From Lachnospiraceae bacterium (lineage in GTDB: Bacteria; Bacillota; Clostridia; Lachnospirales; Lachnospiraceae): a DNA stretch of 8,342 nucleotides. Shown piece after piece: positions 1-5,891 of the stretch. Each line of letters begins with the position of its first letter. The first letter of the stretch is position 1. The translations under genes were made by a program, and so were the position numbers. The notes below the pieces were generated by a model that worked only from the letters and a program-made list of their open reading frames with translations, made no database searches and was not told the DNA's origin. The DNA is taken from the NCBI GenBank assembly GCA_017391545.1, contig JAFOYD010000026.1:1-8342 (forward strand). The letters run 5' to 3'.

Positions 1-557
1 AAAGTGGAAATGGGGTCCAATGCAGAAGTCGGCTCATCCATAAGAAGTACCTCCGGCTCAACTGCCAGTGCCCTTGCAATACAGATTCGCTGTTGCTGTC
101 CTCCTGACAGGCCAAGTGCTGATTTTTTCAATCTGTCCTTCACTTCATCAAAAATTGCAGCTCCCCTTAAACTCTCCTCCACAATACGATCAAGCTTTGC
201 CTTACTTTTGATTCCATGAACTCTCGGACCATACGCAATATTGTCGTAAATACTCATAGGAAATGGGTTGGGCTGCTGAAACACCATGCCGACTTTTTTT
301 CTAAGAATCGTTGTATCAACGTTCTTCCCATAGATATCCTCTCCATCAAGTTTGACTTCACCTTCGATCCGGACATTGTCTATCAGGTCATTCATTCTGT
401 TCAGGGTTTTCAGGAAGGTTGACTTGCCACATCCTGAGGGACCTATAAATGCTGTAATTGCATTCTTTCTGATGTCCATACTCACATCCTTTAGTGCGTG
501 ATTATCGCCATAATACAAATTCAGCTTATTCACGGATATTTTTATATCATCTTTCAT
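1..557 (-). CDS. pstB: PstB, phosphate ABC transporter ATP-binding subunit (3' end cut by window edge)
   Basis: This is the cytoplasmic ATPase that powers phosphate import through the PstC-PstA channel. About 185 residues are visible, against roughly 250 for the family, so the C-terminal part with the H-loop histidine lies outside the window. The start (MKDDIKISV...) was read directly. It is an ATG preceded by AGGAGAAAGGA, 17 bases after the pstA stop. Seen in order: Walker A GPSGCGKST (about residues 39-47), Q-loop VFQQPNPFP (92-100), the PstB-typical stretch DEVKDRLKKSALG ahead of signature LSGGQQQR (150-157), Walker B VLLMDE (170-175) and D-loop SALD (178-181). The PNPFPMSIYDN and DRLKKSALGLSGGQQQR context separates PstB from other ABC ATPases. 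It is the last visible gene of the pst operon; phoU is the usual next gene but cannot be seen. Confidence 0.97.
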   Translation of the reverse strand, partial: MKDDIKISVNKLNLYYGDNHALKDVSMDIRKNAITAFIGPSGCGKSTFLKTLNRMNDLIDNVRIEGEVKLDGEDIYGKNVDTTILRKKVGMVFQQPNPFPMSIYDNIAYGPRVHGIKSKAKLDRIVEESLRGAAIFDEVKDRLKKSALGLSGGQQQRICIARALAVEPEVLLMDEPTSALDPIST

Positions 558-574
558 CCTAAAGTTCCTTTCTC

Positions 575-1438
575 CTAATCCCGTTTTGAAACATCGTATT
601 TTTTTGCCAATGCTTTTGTTCCCAGATTGATCAGGAACACAAGAACAAGCAATACGACCGCAATACCAAAGGCCGTGTCAAAATCACCCTCACTCGTCGC
701 ACTTAAATACAACTGAATCGTAAGTGTTCCGCCTGACTGGAATACTTTGTCAACAAGTTTTCCAATTGCCTTTGGCAGTACCTTTGCACTTCCTGCCGTA
801 AATAGTAATGCTGCCGACTCCCCTACAATCCTTCCAACAGCCAGAATGACTCCTGTGATAATTCCCGGAATCGCACTTGGCAAAAGCACAGTCCTGATCA
901 TGTGCCACTTACCGGAGCCCAGACCGATCGCACCCTGTCTGTAGGAATCCGGTACGGTCTTCAATGCCTCCTGCGTATTTCTGGTGATCAGGGGCAGAAC
1001 CATCAGTATGAGCGTAAGGGAACCAGTCAAAATAGAGTACCCTAATCCCAAGGTCTGGCCAAAAAACATCATTCCGAACAATCCGAAAATAATCGATGGG
1101 ATTCCCGATAATGTCTCTGTCGCGTACTCAATAAAAGTGACCAGCTTACCCGGTTTTGCATATTCATTCAGGTAGATTGCAGAGCCTACACCGACCGGTG
1201 TCGCAATCAACATCGTCAGAAATACAATATAGATGGTATTGATGATATTTCCGGCAATACCGATTGTTCCACGCAGTACGGATGTCACTGATGTCAAAAA
1301 TGACCAGTTCACGGATTTGATTCCCTTTGCAAGCACATATCCGATAATTGCCACAAGAATCACCACCGACAGCGATGCGCACAGATAGATGAGCGCATAC
1401 ATTATGAAGTCACTGATCCGTCTTTTCTTGTTAATCAT
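575..1438 (-). CDS. pstA: PstA, phosphate ABC transporter permease
   Basis: This is one of the two membrane permeases forming the phosphate channel. The 287-residue product is of normal family length. A basic N-terminus (NKKRRIS) precedes a first membrane helix at about residues 12-36. Further hydrophobic segments lie near 62-90, 105-128, 136-155, 188-212 and 254-276, fitting the six-helix fold. The cytoplasmic EAA-type coupling loop, which contacts PstB, is visible as YRQGAIGLGSGKWHMIRTVLLPSAIPGIITG (about 166-196). The ATG is preceded by GAGAGG with 8 bases of spacing. The start overlaps the pstC stop by 8 bases (ATGATTAA), so the two permeases are probably translationally coupled, as expected for equimolar partners. 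Position between pstC and pstB is the standard pst order. Confidence 0.96.
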   Translation of the reverse strand: MINKKRRISDFIMYALIYLCASLSVVILVAIIGYVLAKGIKSVNWSFLTSVTSVLRGTIGIAGNIINTIYIVFLTMLIATPVGVGSAIYLNEYAKPGKLVTFIEYATETLSGIPSIIFGLFGMMFFGQTLGLGYSILTGSLTLILMVLPLITRNTQEALKTVPDSYRQGAIGLGSGKWHMIRTVLLPSAIPGIITGVILAVGRIVGESAALLFTAGSAKVLPKAIGKLVDKVFQSGGTLTIQLYLSATSEGDFDTAFGIAVVLLVLVFLINLGTKALAKKYDVSKRD

Positions 1439-2330
1439 TCGCAGTACCTCTCTTTCTGACTCTAAGAAGCATAAAATTAATGATCATAATGAAAATATAC
1501 AGGACAAGACCTACCGTGAAGAGCACCTGTCTGTGGATTCCTTCCGCATATCCCATTTCACTCACGATCTGAGTCGTCAACGTCCTGACTGAATTGAACG
1601 GAAGCGGTATATTGACAGAGCCTCCTGCCACCATGTTAATTGCCATCGCCTCTCCAAGGGCACGTCCGATTCCCAGAACGATTCCCGTAAGGATTCCTGA
1701 TTTGGCCGCAGGAATCACGACCTTAAAAATCGTCTGTATTTTTGTCGCGCCTAGTGCCAGAGATGCGCTGCGAAGACTCTGCGTCACTGCTTTTAACGAA
1801 CTTGTACTGACACTGATGACGGTCGGAAGAATCATGATGGCCAGTACAATAATTGCTGACAAAAGGTTCGCTCCACCGGTAAACTGATGCGTCTTGCTTC
1901 CTGCAAAAATCATTTTCTCAAGCTTATACATCAGTGGGTTCAAAATCATCATACCAATCAATCCGTAAATAACGGATGGTATGGCGGCAAGGAGCTCAAC
2001 AGCTCCACTTACAATTCCTGACAGTCTTTTATCTGCGATTTCAGAAAGAAAGACAGCGGTAAGAAGTCCGATTGGGACACCTGCTGCTACTGCCAACCCT
2101 GTTCCGACAATGGATGCCAGAATGATATATGCGATTCCGTATTGCGGTTCTGCTGCGGTAGGCTTCCATACTGTTCCAAATAGTAATTCAGGAACCCCGA
2201 CTTTACTTAAAGCCGAGGTTCCTTTCCAGAACATATACACAGTAATAGAACATACAGCAAGAATCGCTATCACTGCACAGACAAGGAAAATGATCTGTGC
2301 AATTTTTTCGATAACTTTTTTTCTGTTCAT
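1431..2330 (-). CDS. pstC: PstC, phosphate ABC transporter permease
   Basis: This is the second permease of the phosphate importer. From the chosen start (MNRKKVIEKI...) it has 299 residues. Membrane segments lie near residues 12-34, 65-95, 106-130, 155-176, 210-235 and 268-290. The EAA coupling loop is LRSASLALGATKIQTIFKVVIPAAKSGI (about 186-213), followed by LGIGRALGEAMA, a strongly conserved PstC stretch. The frame stays open upstream to a TTG at 2351, which would add seven residues. I prefer the ATG at 2330: the TTG sits only one base from the GGAAG that overlaps the pstS stop, while the ATG has AAAAGG 12 bases upstream. That spacing is slightly long, so the exact start is not certain. 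The 3' end overlaps pstA by 8 bases. Confidence 0.95.
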   Translation of the reverse strand: MNRKKVIEKIAQIIFLVCAVIAILAVCSITVYMFWKGTSALSKVGVPELLFGTVWKPTAAEPQYGIAYIILASIVGTGLAVAAGVPIGLLTAVFLSEIADKRLSGIVSGAVELLAAIPSVIYGLIGMMILNPLMYKLEKMIFAGSKTHQFTGGANLLSAIIVLAIMILPTVISVSTSSLKAVTQSLRSASLALGATKIQTIFKVVIPAAKSGILTGIVLGIGRALGEAMAINMVAGGSVNIPLPFNSVRTLTTQIVSEMGYAEGIHRQVLFTVGLVLYIFIMIINFMLLRVRKRGTAND

Positions 2331-2356
2331 TTGAATACCATGCCTTTTCAAACTTC

Positions 2357-3334
2357 CTACTGTGGAAGAATCAGTCCAATTGATGAAATAACATTCTTAC
2401 CTTCTTCTGAATTGATGTATTCGAACCATGTCTTTACCAGATCGCTCTGAGCAGAGAGCTCACCATTTGTTGCCATTACGAAAGGTCTTGAAAGAAGGTA
2501 ATCTCCTGCAAGGATGTTTTCTTCTGTTGGTGCCACATCATCAAGTGAAAGTGCAATAACTGTATCATCTACGACATCAAGTGAAACATAGCCAATTGCT
2601 CCCGGAGTAGATGCAGTCTTTGCAAGAACTGCTCCTGTTGAATCAAGCTCCTGTGCATAATTGCAGGCATCTGAAACCTCAAGTAATTCTTCAAATGCAT
2701 CTCTTGTTCCGGAACCTGCCTCACGTCCTATTACAACGATTGCCTCATCTGTTCCACCAAGCTCGCTCCAATTTGTAACCTCACCCTTATAAATCTTTGC
2801 CAGATCCTCTGATGATACATTTGTTACGGAATTGTCCTTATTTGCAATCACTGCAATTCCATCGATGGCTACAACGTTTTCTACTGCTCCTTTTTCAACC
2901 TCGCTGTCCTTTAAATGACGTGATGAATTTCCGATGTCTACGCTGCCTGCTGTCAGTGACTCAAGACCTGCGCCTGATCCTGTATACTCAACCGTCACTG
3001 TAATGTCAGGATATGCTTCCATGAAGCTTTCAGAAAGTGCCTCACACAATTTTTCCATTGATGTGGAACCAGCAAGTGTCAATGTACCTGACAGATTTTC
3101 ACCAGTCGTTTCCTTCACCTCAGCTTCAGCCTTATCCTCACTGCCTGCCTCTGCTGATGCGTTACTGTCTGCAGCTGCGTTATTATCTGCTGATGTGTTA
3201 TTGTCTGCGGCTGCATTATTGTCTGTTGTTGCATTTGCCTGTGGAGCTGCTGTTGTCTGTGAGTTGCCACAGCCTGTTAAGCTCATTGCCATTAATCCTG
3301 TTACCATCATTCCTGCTAAAAACTTTTTCTTCAT
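2357..3334 (-). CDS. pstS: PstS, phosphate-binding lipoprotein of the Pst transporter
   Basis: This is the extracellular, membrane-anchored protein that captures phosphate and delivers it to PstCA. The 325-residue product starts with a lipoprotein signal: basic MKKK, a hydrophobic stretch, and the lipobox LTGC with the lipidated cysteine at residue 22. A low-complexity linker follows (about 23-80), with four units of a DNNAAA-like hexapeptide and then an acidic Glu/Lys part. The phosphate-binding domain begins near LTLAGSTSM (85-93). Anion-loop motifs are visible at TGSGAG (118-123), IGNSSR (134-139) and GREAGSGTR (203-211). The ATG at 3334 is chosen because AGAGGAG lies 6 bases upstream and it starts the signal peptide; an in-frame TTG at 3373 has neither feature. 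It is the first gene of the operon, with the pstC start 26 bases after its stop. Upstream sequence suggests control by phosphate starvation. Confidence 0.97.
   Translation of the reverse strand: MKKKFLAGMMVTGLMAMSLTGCGNSQTTAAPQANATTDNNAAADNNTSADNNAAADSNASAEAGSEDKAEAEVKETTGENLSGTLTLAGSTSMEKLCEALSESFMEAYPDITVTVEYTGSGAGLESLTAGSVDIGNSSRHLKDSEVEKGAVENVVAIDGIAVIANKDNSVTNVSSEDLAKIYKGEVTNWSELGGTDEAIVVIGREAGSGTRDAFEELLEVSDACNYAQELDSTGAVLAKTASTPGAIGYVSLDVVDDTVIALSLDDVAPTEENILAGDYLLSRPFVMATNGELSAQSDLVKTWFEYINSEEGKNVISSIGLILPQ
3152..3223 (-). repeat. Four tandem 18-bp units coding for the PstS linker
   Basis: In-frame repeat inside pstS encoding residues 38-61 as four hexapeptides: DNNAAA, DNNTSA, DNNAAA, DSNASA. 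The unit is 18 bases, so changes in copy number would keep the reading frame. It lies between the lipidated cysteine and the folded domain, where it likely acts as a flexible tether across the cell wall. The peptide units are read directly; the tether role is inference. Confidence 0.85.
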
Positions 3335-3380
3335 TTTTTTCTCCTCTTTTCCTTTCGGTTTTCTAATTGACAATTGGTAT

Positions 3381-3437
3381 ATTATCTCCCAAATGTAAAA
3401 GCCACTACCTTATTTATGTAAAAAGTATGTAAAAAAT
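3381..3437 (-). promoter_or_regulatory. Candidate PhoP-dependent promoter of pstSCAB with three TTTACA boxes
   Basis: On the minus strand three exact TTTACA hexamers occur at 3429-3434, 3417-3422 and 3394-3399. Start-to-start distances are 12 and 23 bases, roughly one and two helical turns. The first two sit in a tandem 12-bp repeat (TTTTTTACATAC then TTTTTTACATAA). A -10-like GATAAT lies at 3381-3386, 7 bases after the last hexamer, with no proper -35 element at 17 bases. Known Bacillus PhoP boxes are TT(A/C/T)A(C/T)A hexamers about 11 bp apart, replacing the -35 region at about -20 to -60, which is this layout. A hexamer is missing near 3405 where a fourth would be expected. PhoP control is inference from sequence and context. 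Confidence 0.65.
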
Positions 3438-3464
3438 CGGATGCCTTCGTCGCATCCGATTTTC
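3432..3464 (-). terminator. Intrinsic terminator after the spore coat gene pair
   Basis: A perfect 12-bp inverted repeat (arms 3453-3464 and 3434-3445, AAAATCGGATGC / GCATCCGATTTT) with a 7-base loop. Reading on the minus strand, the second arm ends in a run of six T at 3437-3432. It starts 13 bases after the stop of the CotF-like gene. The plus-strand face has only four T before CC, so termination in the other direction would be weaker. It separates the coat genes from the pst operon. Confidence 0.9.
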
Positions 3465-3477
3465 CTACACAATTATT

Positions 3478-3750
3478 TTATTGGAAGCTCTGCATACACT
3501 GCTGATACTTCTGTTTTGCATCCTGCACCTTTTTGGTATCCGCTGCAGGTGTCGGATAGTATCCTTTGTCATGCATCATGTTAAATACATCCTGCTGAAT
3601 CGCATGTTCTTTCTCCAGACAGTCAAGAATTGCTTTTCTTACCCCTTCATGCACACATTCATTTGAAAAGGTATTGTAATTATTTGTTGCTGCTTTTTCT
3701 GCTGCCAGCGCATCTGCTAACACTTCTTTTTCTGAATAAGGTTGCTGCAT
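3478..3750 (-). CDS. CotF-family spore coat protein
   Basis: A 90-residue, mostly helical protein resembling the Coat F domain of Bacillus/Clostridium spore coat proteins. Visible family features are the first helix with EVLADALAAEKAATNNYNTFSNEC (about 8-31), a second helix DCLEKEHAIQQDVFNMMHDKGYYP (about 42-65), where a D/E-x-F-N-M-M-x-x-x-G-Y/W-Y-P stretch is typical, then PAADTKKVQDAKQKYQQC. The fold expected for the family is a ferritin-like helical hairpin or bundle; no metal-binding role is claimed. Two adjacent ATGs exist at 3753 and 3750. The second has the better 7-base spacing from AGGAGG (the first has 4), so I chose it. The ribosome binding site overlaps the stop codon of the preceding small gene, suggesting coupled translation. 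It is followed directly by a strong terminator. Its role in the mature spore is inferred from the family only. Confidence 0.85.
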   Translation of the reverse strand: MQQPYSEKEVLADALAAEKAATNNYNTFSNECVHEGVRKAILDCLEKEHAIQQDVFNMMHDKGYYPTPAADTKKVQDAKQKYQQCMQSFQ

Positions 3751-3761
3751 CATTCTTCCTC

Positions 3762-3947
3762 CTAGCTTAGCTGAGAATACAAGGATTTGAAATGTTCCTT
3801 GTGTTTGTTTGAAATGTCATTGAACTTTGCCTTTACCTGTGCATCGCTGCTGTGCTCTGCAAGCATCTGGAACTTCTTGATCAAAAGTTCTTCCTCTGAA
3901 AGTAAATCATTTAATGCGGACAATTCCTTGTCTGACAACTGATTCAT
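3762..3947 (-). CDS. Small helical protein, probable spore-coat-associated partner
   Basis: A 61-residue protein rich in charged and leucine residues. It reads as two amphipathic helices (about 4-29, LSDKELSALNDLLSEEELLIKKFQML, and 34-59, DAQVKAKFNDISNKHKEHFKSLYSQL) joined by a short EHSSD turn. There is no signal peptide and no cysteine. It resembles the helical-hairpin half of ferritin-like or coat-like proteins and precedes a CotF-family gene, so a spore-related function is plausible, but I do not recognise a named family with certainty. The start is an ATG with AAAGGAG at 7 bases. The gene is real by its ribosome binding site, its coupling to the next gene (the TAG stop sits in that gene's AGGAGG), and its protein-like composition. 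Confidence 0.75.
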   Translation of the reverse strand: MNQLSDKELSALNDLLSEEELLIKKFQMLAEHSSDAQVKAKFNDISNKHKEHFKSLYSQLS

Positions 3948-3948
3948 G

Positions 3949-3958
3949 GGAGATCTCC
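3949..3958 (-). promoter_or_regulatory. Ribosome binding site inside a perfect palindrome
   Basis: The AAAGGAG site of the 61-residue gene runs into GGAGATCTCC, a perfect 10-bp palindrome. The GGAG core of the ribosome binding site can pair with CTCC just before the ATG, although the hairpin would have almost no loop, so a dimeric DNA site is an equally plausible reading. Both functions are inference. Confidence 0.35.
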
Positions 3959-3995
3959 TTTCATCGATTAATTATGTGTCATATCTAACTACAAC

Positions 3996-4029
3996 AATGA
4001 TATCATTCCCAGATTGCCCCTAAATTATA
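3996..4029 (-). promoter_or_regulatory. Possible promoter region of the coat gene pair
   Basis: The 119-base gap between nagB and the 61-residue gene holds a perfect TATAAT on the minus strand (4024-4029). Eighteen to thirty bases downstream is a perfect 12-bp palindrome, AATGATATCATT (3996-4007). No convincing -35 element sits 16-18 bases upstream of TATAAT (the best is GAGTTT), and I found no clear sporulation-sigma consensus. I also see no strong intrinsic terminator after nagB, so read-through from the sugar operon is possible. Treat this as a weak call. Confidence 0.3.
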
Positions 4030-4066
4030 ATACCAAAATTTGTAAGAAACTCTAATTCAGCATTCT

Positions 4067-4801
4067 CTATTCATGTGGCAATAGCGCCAACGCAGCTTCA
4101 TCAGCGACCACCGTCACATCATTATGAAGCTGAAGGACCGATGCGGGAACTGCCGGAGTAATCGGACCAAAAAAAGCCGTTTTTACAATTTCCGCCTTGT
4201 CACTTCCCGATACCACCACCAGAATTTTCTGCGCTGACATGATACTCTTGATTCCCATCGTATATGCCTGACGAGGCACATCTTTTTCTTCTGCAAAGAA
4301 CCGCATATTTGCTTTGATTGTCCGCTCAGACAGGTTCACACAGTAAGTTTCCTTTTCAAACGCGATTCCCGGCTCGTTAAATCCAATATGTCCATTATGT
4401 CCCAATCCCAAAAGCTGCAAATCGACACCGCCCAGTTTATGAATAATGTTATCATAATTCTGACAGGCAACTGCACTGTCCGGCTCCATTCCATCAGGAA
4501 GATAGGTATTTTCTTTCCTGATGTTTACTTTATCAAACAGCTTCTCATTCATAAAGTAATAATAGCTGTGCGAATCCTCTTTGGGGATGCCTTTATACTC
4601 GTCCAGATTAATGGTCGTCACCTGTGAAAAGTCCAGATCACCCTTTTCATACCACGCGACCAACTGCTCATAGGCTCCAATCGGAGTGGAACCCGTCGCA
4701 AGCCCCAGAACACAATTTGGCTTCATAATAATCTGTGCTGAAATAATATTTGCTGCCTTACGGCTCATATCGTAATAATCCTTTGCTCTAATGATTTTCA
4801 T
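4067..4801 (-). CDS. nagB: NagB, glucosamine-6-phosphate deaminase
   Basis: This cytoplasmic enzyme converts glucosamine-6-phosphate to fructose-6-phosphate and ammonia, the entry of amino sugars into glycolysis. The 244-residue product has the usual length of Firmicute NagB. Phosphate-loop motif LGLATGSTP is at about 32-40, and TTINLDEY at 62-69 holds the catalytic Asp67 and adjacent Glu68. LGLGHNGHIGFNEPG (131-145) holds His138 and Glu143 of the active-site relay. Asn136 stands where E. coli has Asp, a substitution normal in Bacillus-type enzymes. The ATG at 4801 is preceded by GAAAGGG at 8 bases. An in-frame GTG at 4810 abuts that site and is unlikely. It is the last gene of the sugar operon, 40 bases after the ROK regulator gene. 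Confidence 0.97.
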   Translation of the reverse strand: MKIIRAKDYYDMSRKAANIISAQIIMKPNCVLGLATGSTPIGAYEQLVAWYEKGDLDFSQVTTINLDEYKGIPKEDSHSYYYFMNEKLFDKVNIRKENTYLPDGMEPDSAVACQNYDNIIHKLGGVDLQLLGLGHNGHIGFNEPGIAFEKETYCVNLSERTIKANMRFFAEEKDVPRQAYTMGIKSIMSAQKILVVVSGSDKAEIVKTAFFGPITPAVPASVLQLHNDVTVVADEAALALLPHE

Positions 4802-4819
4802 ACAAAACACCCTTTCATC

Positions 4820-4832
4820 CTATGTATCATAG
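4820..4832. promoter_or_regulatory. Inverted repeat CTATG-TAT-CATAG upstream of nagB
   Basis: A 13-base element with perfect 5-bp arms lies in the gap between the ROK gene and nagB, just upstream of the nagB ribosome binding site. Its minus-strand reading contains TATGATACAT, which recurs over the -10 of the GH4 promoter at 8192-8201. It could be an operator for the ROK protein or another regulator. This is a pattern observation, not a known site. Confidence 0.35.
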
Positions 4833-4841
4833 CACCACGTA

Positions 4842-5867
4842 TTACTGCAGTCGAATCCTGTGATTCGACAATTCCTGTCCAAGCGTTCCCAGTCCTCCAA
4901 AATAATAGTCACTGCTGTCTAATATGCGCGTAAACACTGGCATTCTCTTTAAAGGCAGGGATTCCTGACACGCTTTTCCAATTTGCTCTGCCATCCTCTC
5001 TGTCACTCTGCCACCTAAAACGATCTGCTGCGGATCCAATACGCAGATCATATTCGTGATGACTTTAGCCAACAGTTTCCCCCGCTCTTCATCACACATC
5101 TTAGAAAGCTGCAATTCAATGCTGTCCTGTGAAACCTGCATGTAACCAACCTCCCCGGCAAAACTGTTACAGCCACAGTGGAGCTTCCCGCCAATCATAA
5201 TTCCAGCTCCCAGACCTTTTTCACCAACATAGAAATAAATGAGATCCTTAACACTGCTTCCTGCATTTTGTTCTGCTTTCAGATATCCTATCGCAACCGC
5301 ATTGATATCATTTTCCACAACGATATCAAGATCGAACTGTTCTTCCAGATAGCTTTGTAGTTCAAACTGCTCCCATTCGGGAATCTGTGGAATGGCAAAA
5401 ATCTGTCCTGTCGAAGATACTGCACCGGGAACTCCAATTGCGATTGCTGTGACATCATCTGTCTGCGCCAGAAGTGTTCCCAAAAGCTCCGTCAGCTGTT
5501 CTGTGTATGTCATCTCCGTCTTCCTTGCACAGGCTCCTTCCATTTCCCTGTTAAGTGCCAGATCAAAGACACAATAACGAAAACTGCTCTGGTCTGCTGC
5601 AATCACAATACTGTGATTTCGTTTCCGATTTAGCGTATAGATTTCTGCCCTTCTGCCTCCGATCGAATCCCCGGCACCAAGACTACACACGATTTCTTTT
5701 TCCGTCAGTTCTTTGATCAGCACGTTAATCGTCGGCTGGCTGATTCCTGTTTCCCTGCATAATTCTACTCTGGTCGCATTTCCCATACGCAGCAGTGCAT
5801 CCTTAATCAGACCGATATTTACTTCCTTTAGTACAGCTGGTTTTCCTGTCATTTCTTTTCGCGCCAT
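4842..5867 (-). CDS. ROK-family transcriptional regulator (NagC/XylR type), zinc-site variant
   Basis: A 341-residue DNA-binding sugar sensor. A winged helix-turn-helix occupies about residues 15-75 (recognition region ETGISQPTINVLIKEL, 39-54; wing near GGRRAEIY). The ROK sugar-binding fold follows: GVPGAV (145-150), ENDINAVAIGY (185-195), GEKGLGAGIMIGGKL (215-229), AGEVGY (237-242) and LGGRV (284-288). The N-terminal kinase phosphate loop DxGxT is absent (ADQSS at 91-95), as expected for a regulator rather than a kinase. Two oddities stand out. The usual GE-x-GH is GEVGY, with Tyr for the zinc-binding His, and the CxCGxxGCxE zinc motif that normally follows is missing altogether, making the protein shorter than typical. 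The ATG at 5867 has only a weak AGAG ribosome binding site. It likely controls the operon in response to an amino sugar or its phosphate; the ligand is unknown. Confidence 0.9.
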   Translation of the reverse strand: MARKEMTGKPAVLKEVNIGLIKDALLRMGNATRVELCRETGISQPTINVLIKELTEKEIVCSLGAGDSIGGRRAEIYTLNRKRNHSIVIAADQSSFRYCVFDLALNREMEGACARKTEMTYTEQLTELLGTLLAQTDDVTAIAIGVPGAVSSTGQIFAIPQIPEWEQFELQSYLEEQFDLDIVVENDINAVAIGYLKAEQNAGSSVKDLIYFYVGEKGLGAGIMIGGKLHCGCNSFAGEVGYMQVSQDSIELQLSKMCDEERGKLLAKVITNMICVLDPQQIVLGGRVTERMAEQIGKACQESLPLKRMPVFTRILDSSDYYFGGLGTLGQELSNHRIRLQ

Positions 5868-5891
5868 ATTTTTATTGCTCTACCTTTCTTA

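Noticed and set aside
3335..3373. Longer PstS form from a TTG at 3373
   Set aside because: The extension is charged and would precede the lipoprotein signal. The ATG at 3334 has an excellent ribosome binding site and starts the signal peptide.
2934..3398. Plus-strand open frame of 154 codons opposite pstS
   Set aside because: It is the reverse-strand shadow of the repetitive linker and signal-peptide region of pstS, has no ribosome binding site, and its Ala/Leu/Ser-rich repeats mirror the opposite-strand repeat.
3959..3980. Sporulation-sigma promoter (CATAATTA on the minus strand) for the coat genes
   Set aside because: The -10 resemblance is partial and no matching -35 element lies at the expected distance, so it cannot be claimed by eye.
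4020..4066. Intrinsic terminator after nagB
   Set aside because: Only weak AT-only inverted repeats (AAATT/AATTT) are present, with no GC-rich stem or T-run.
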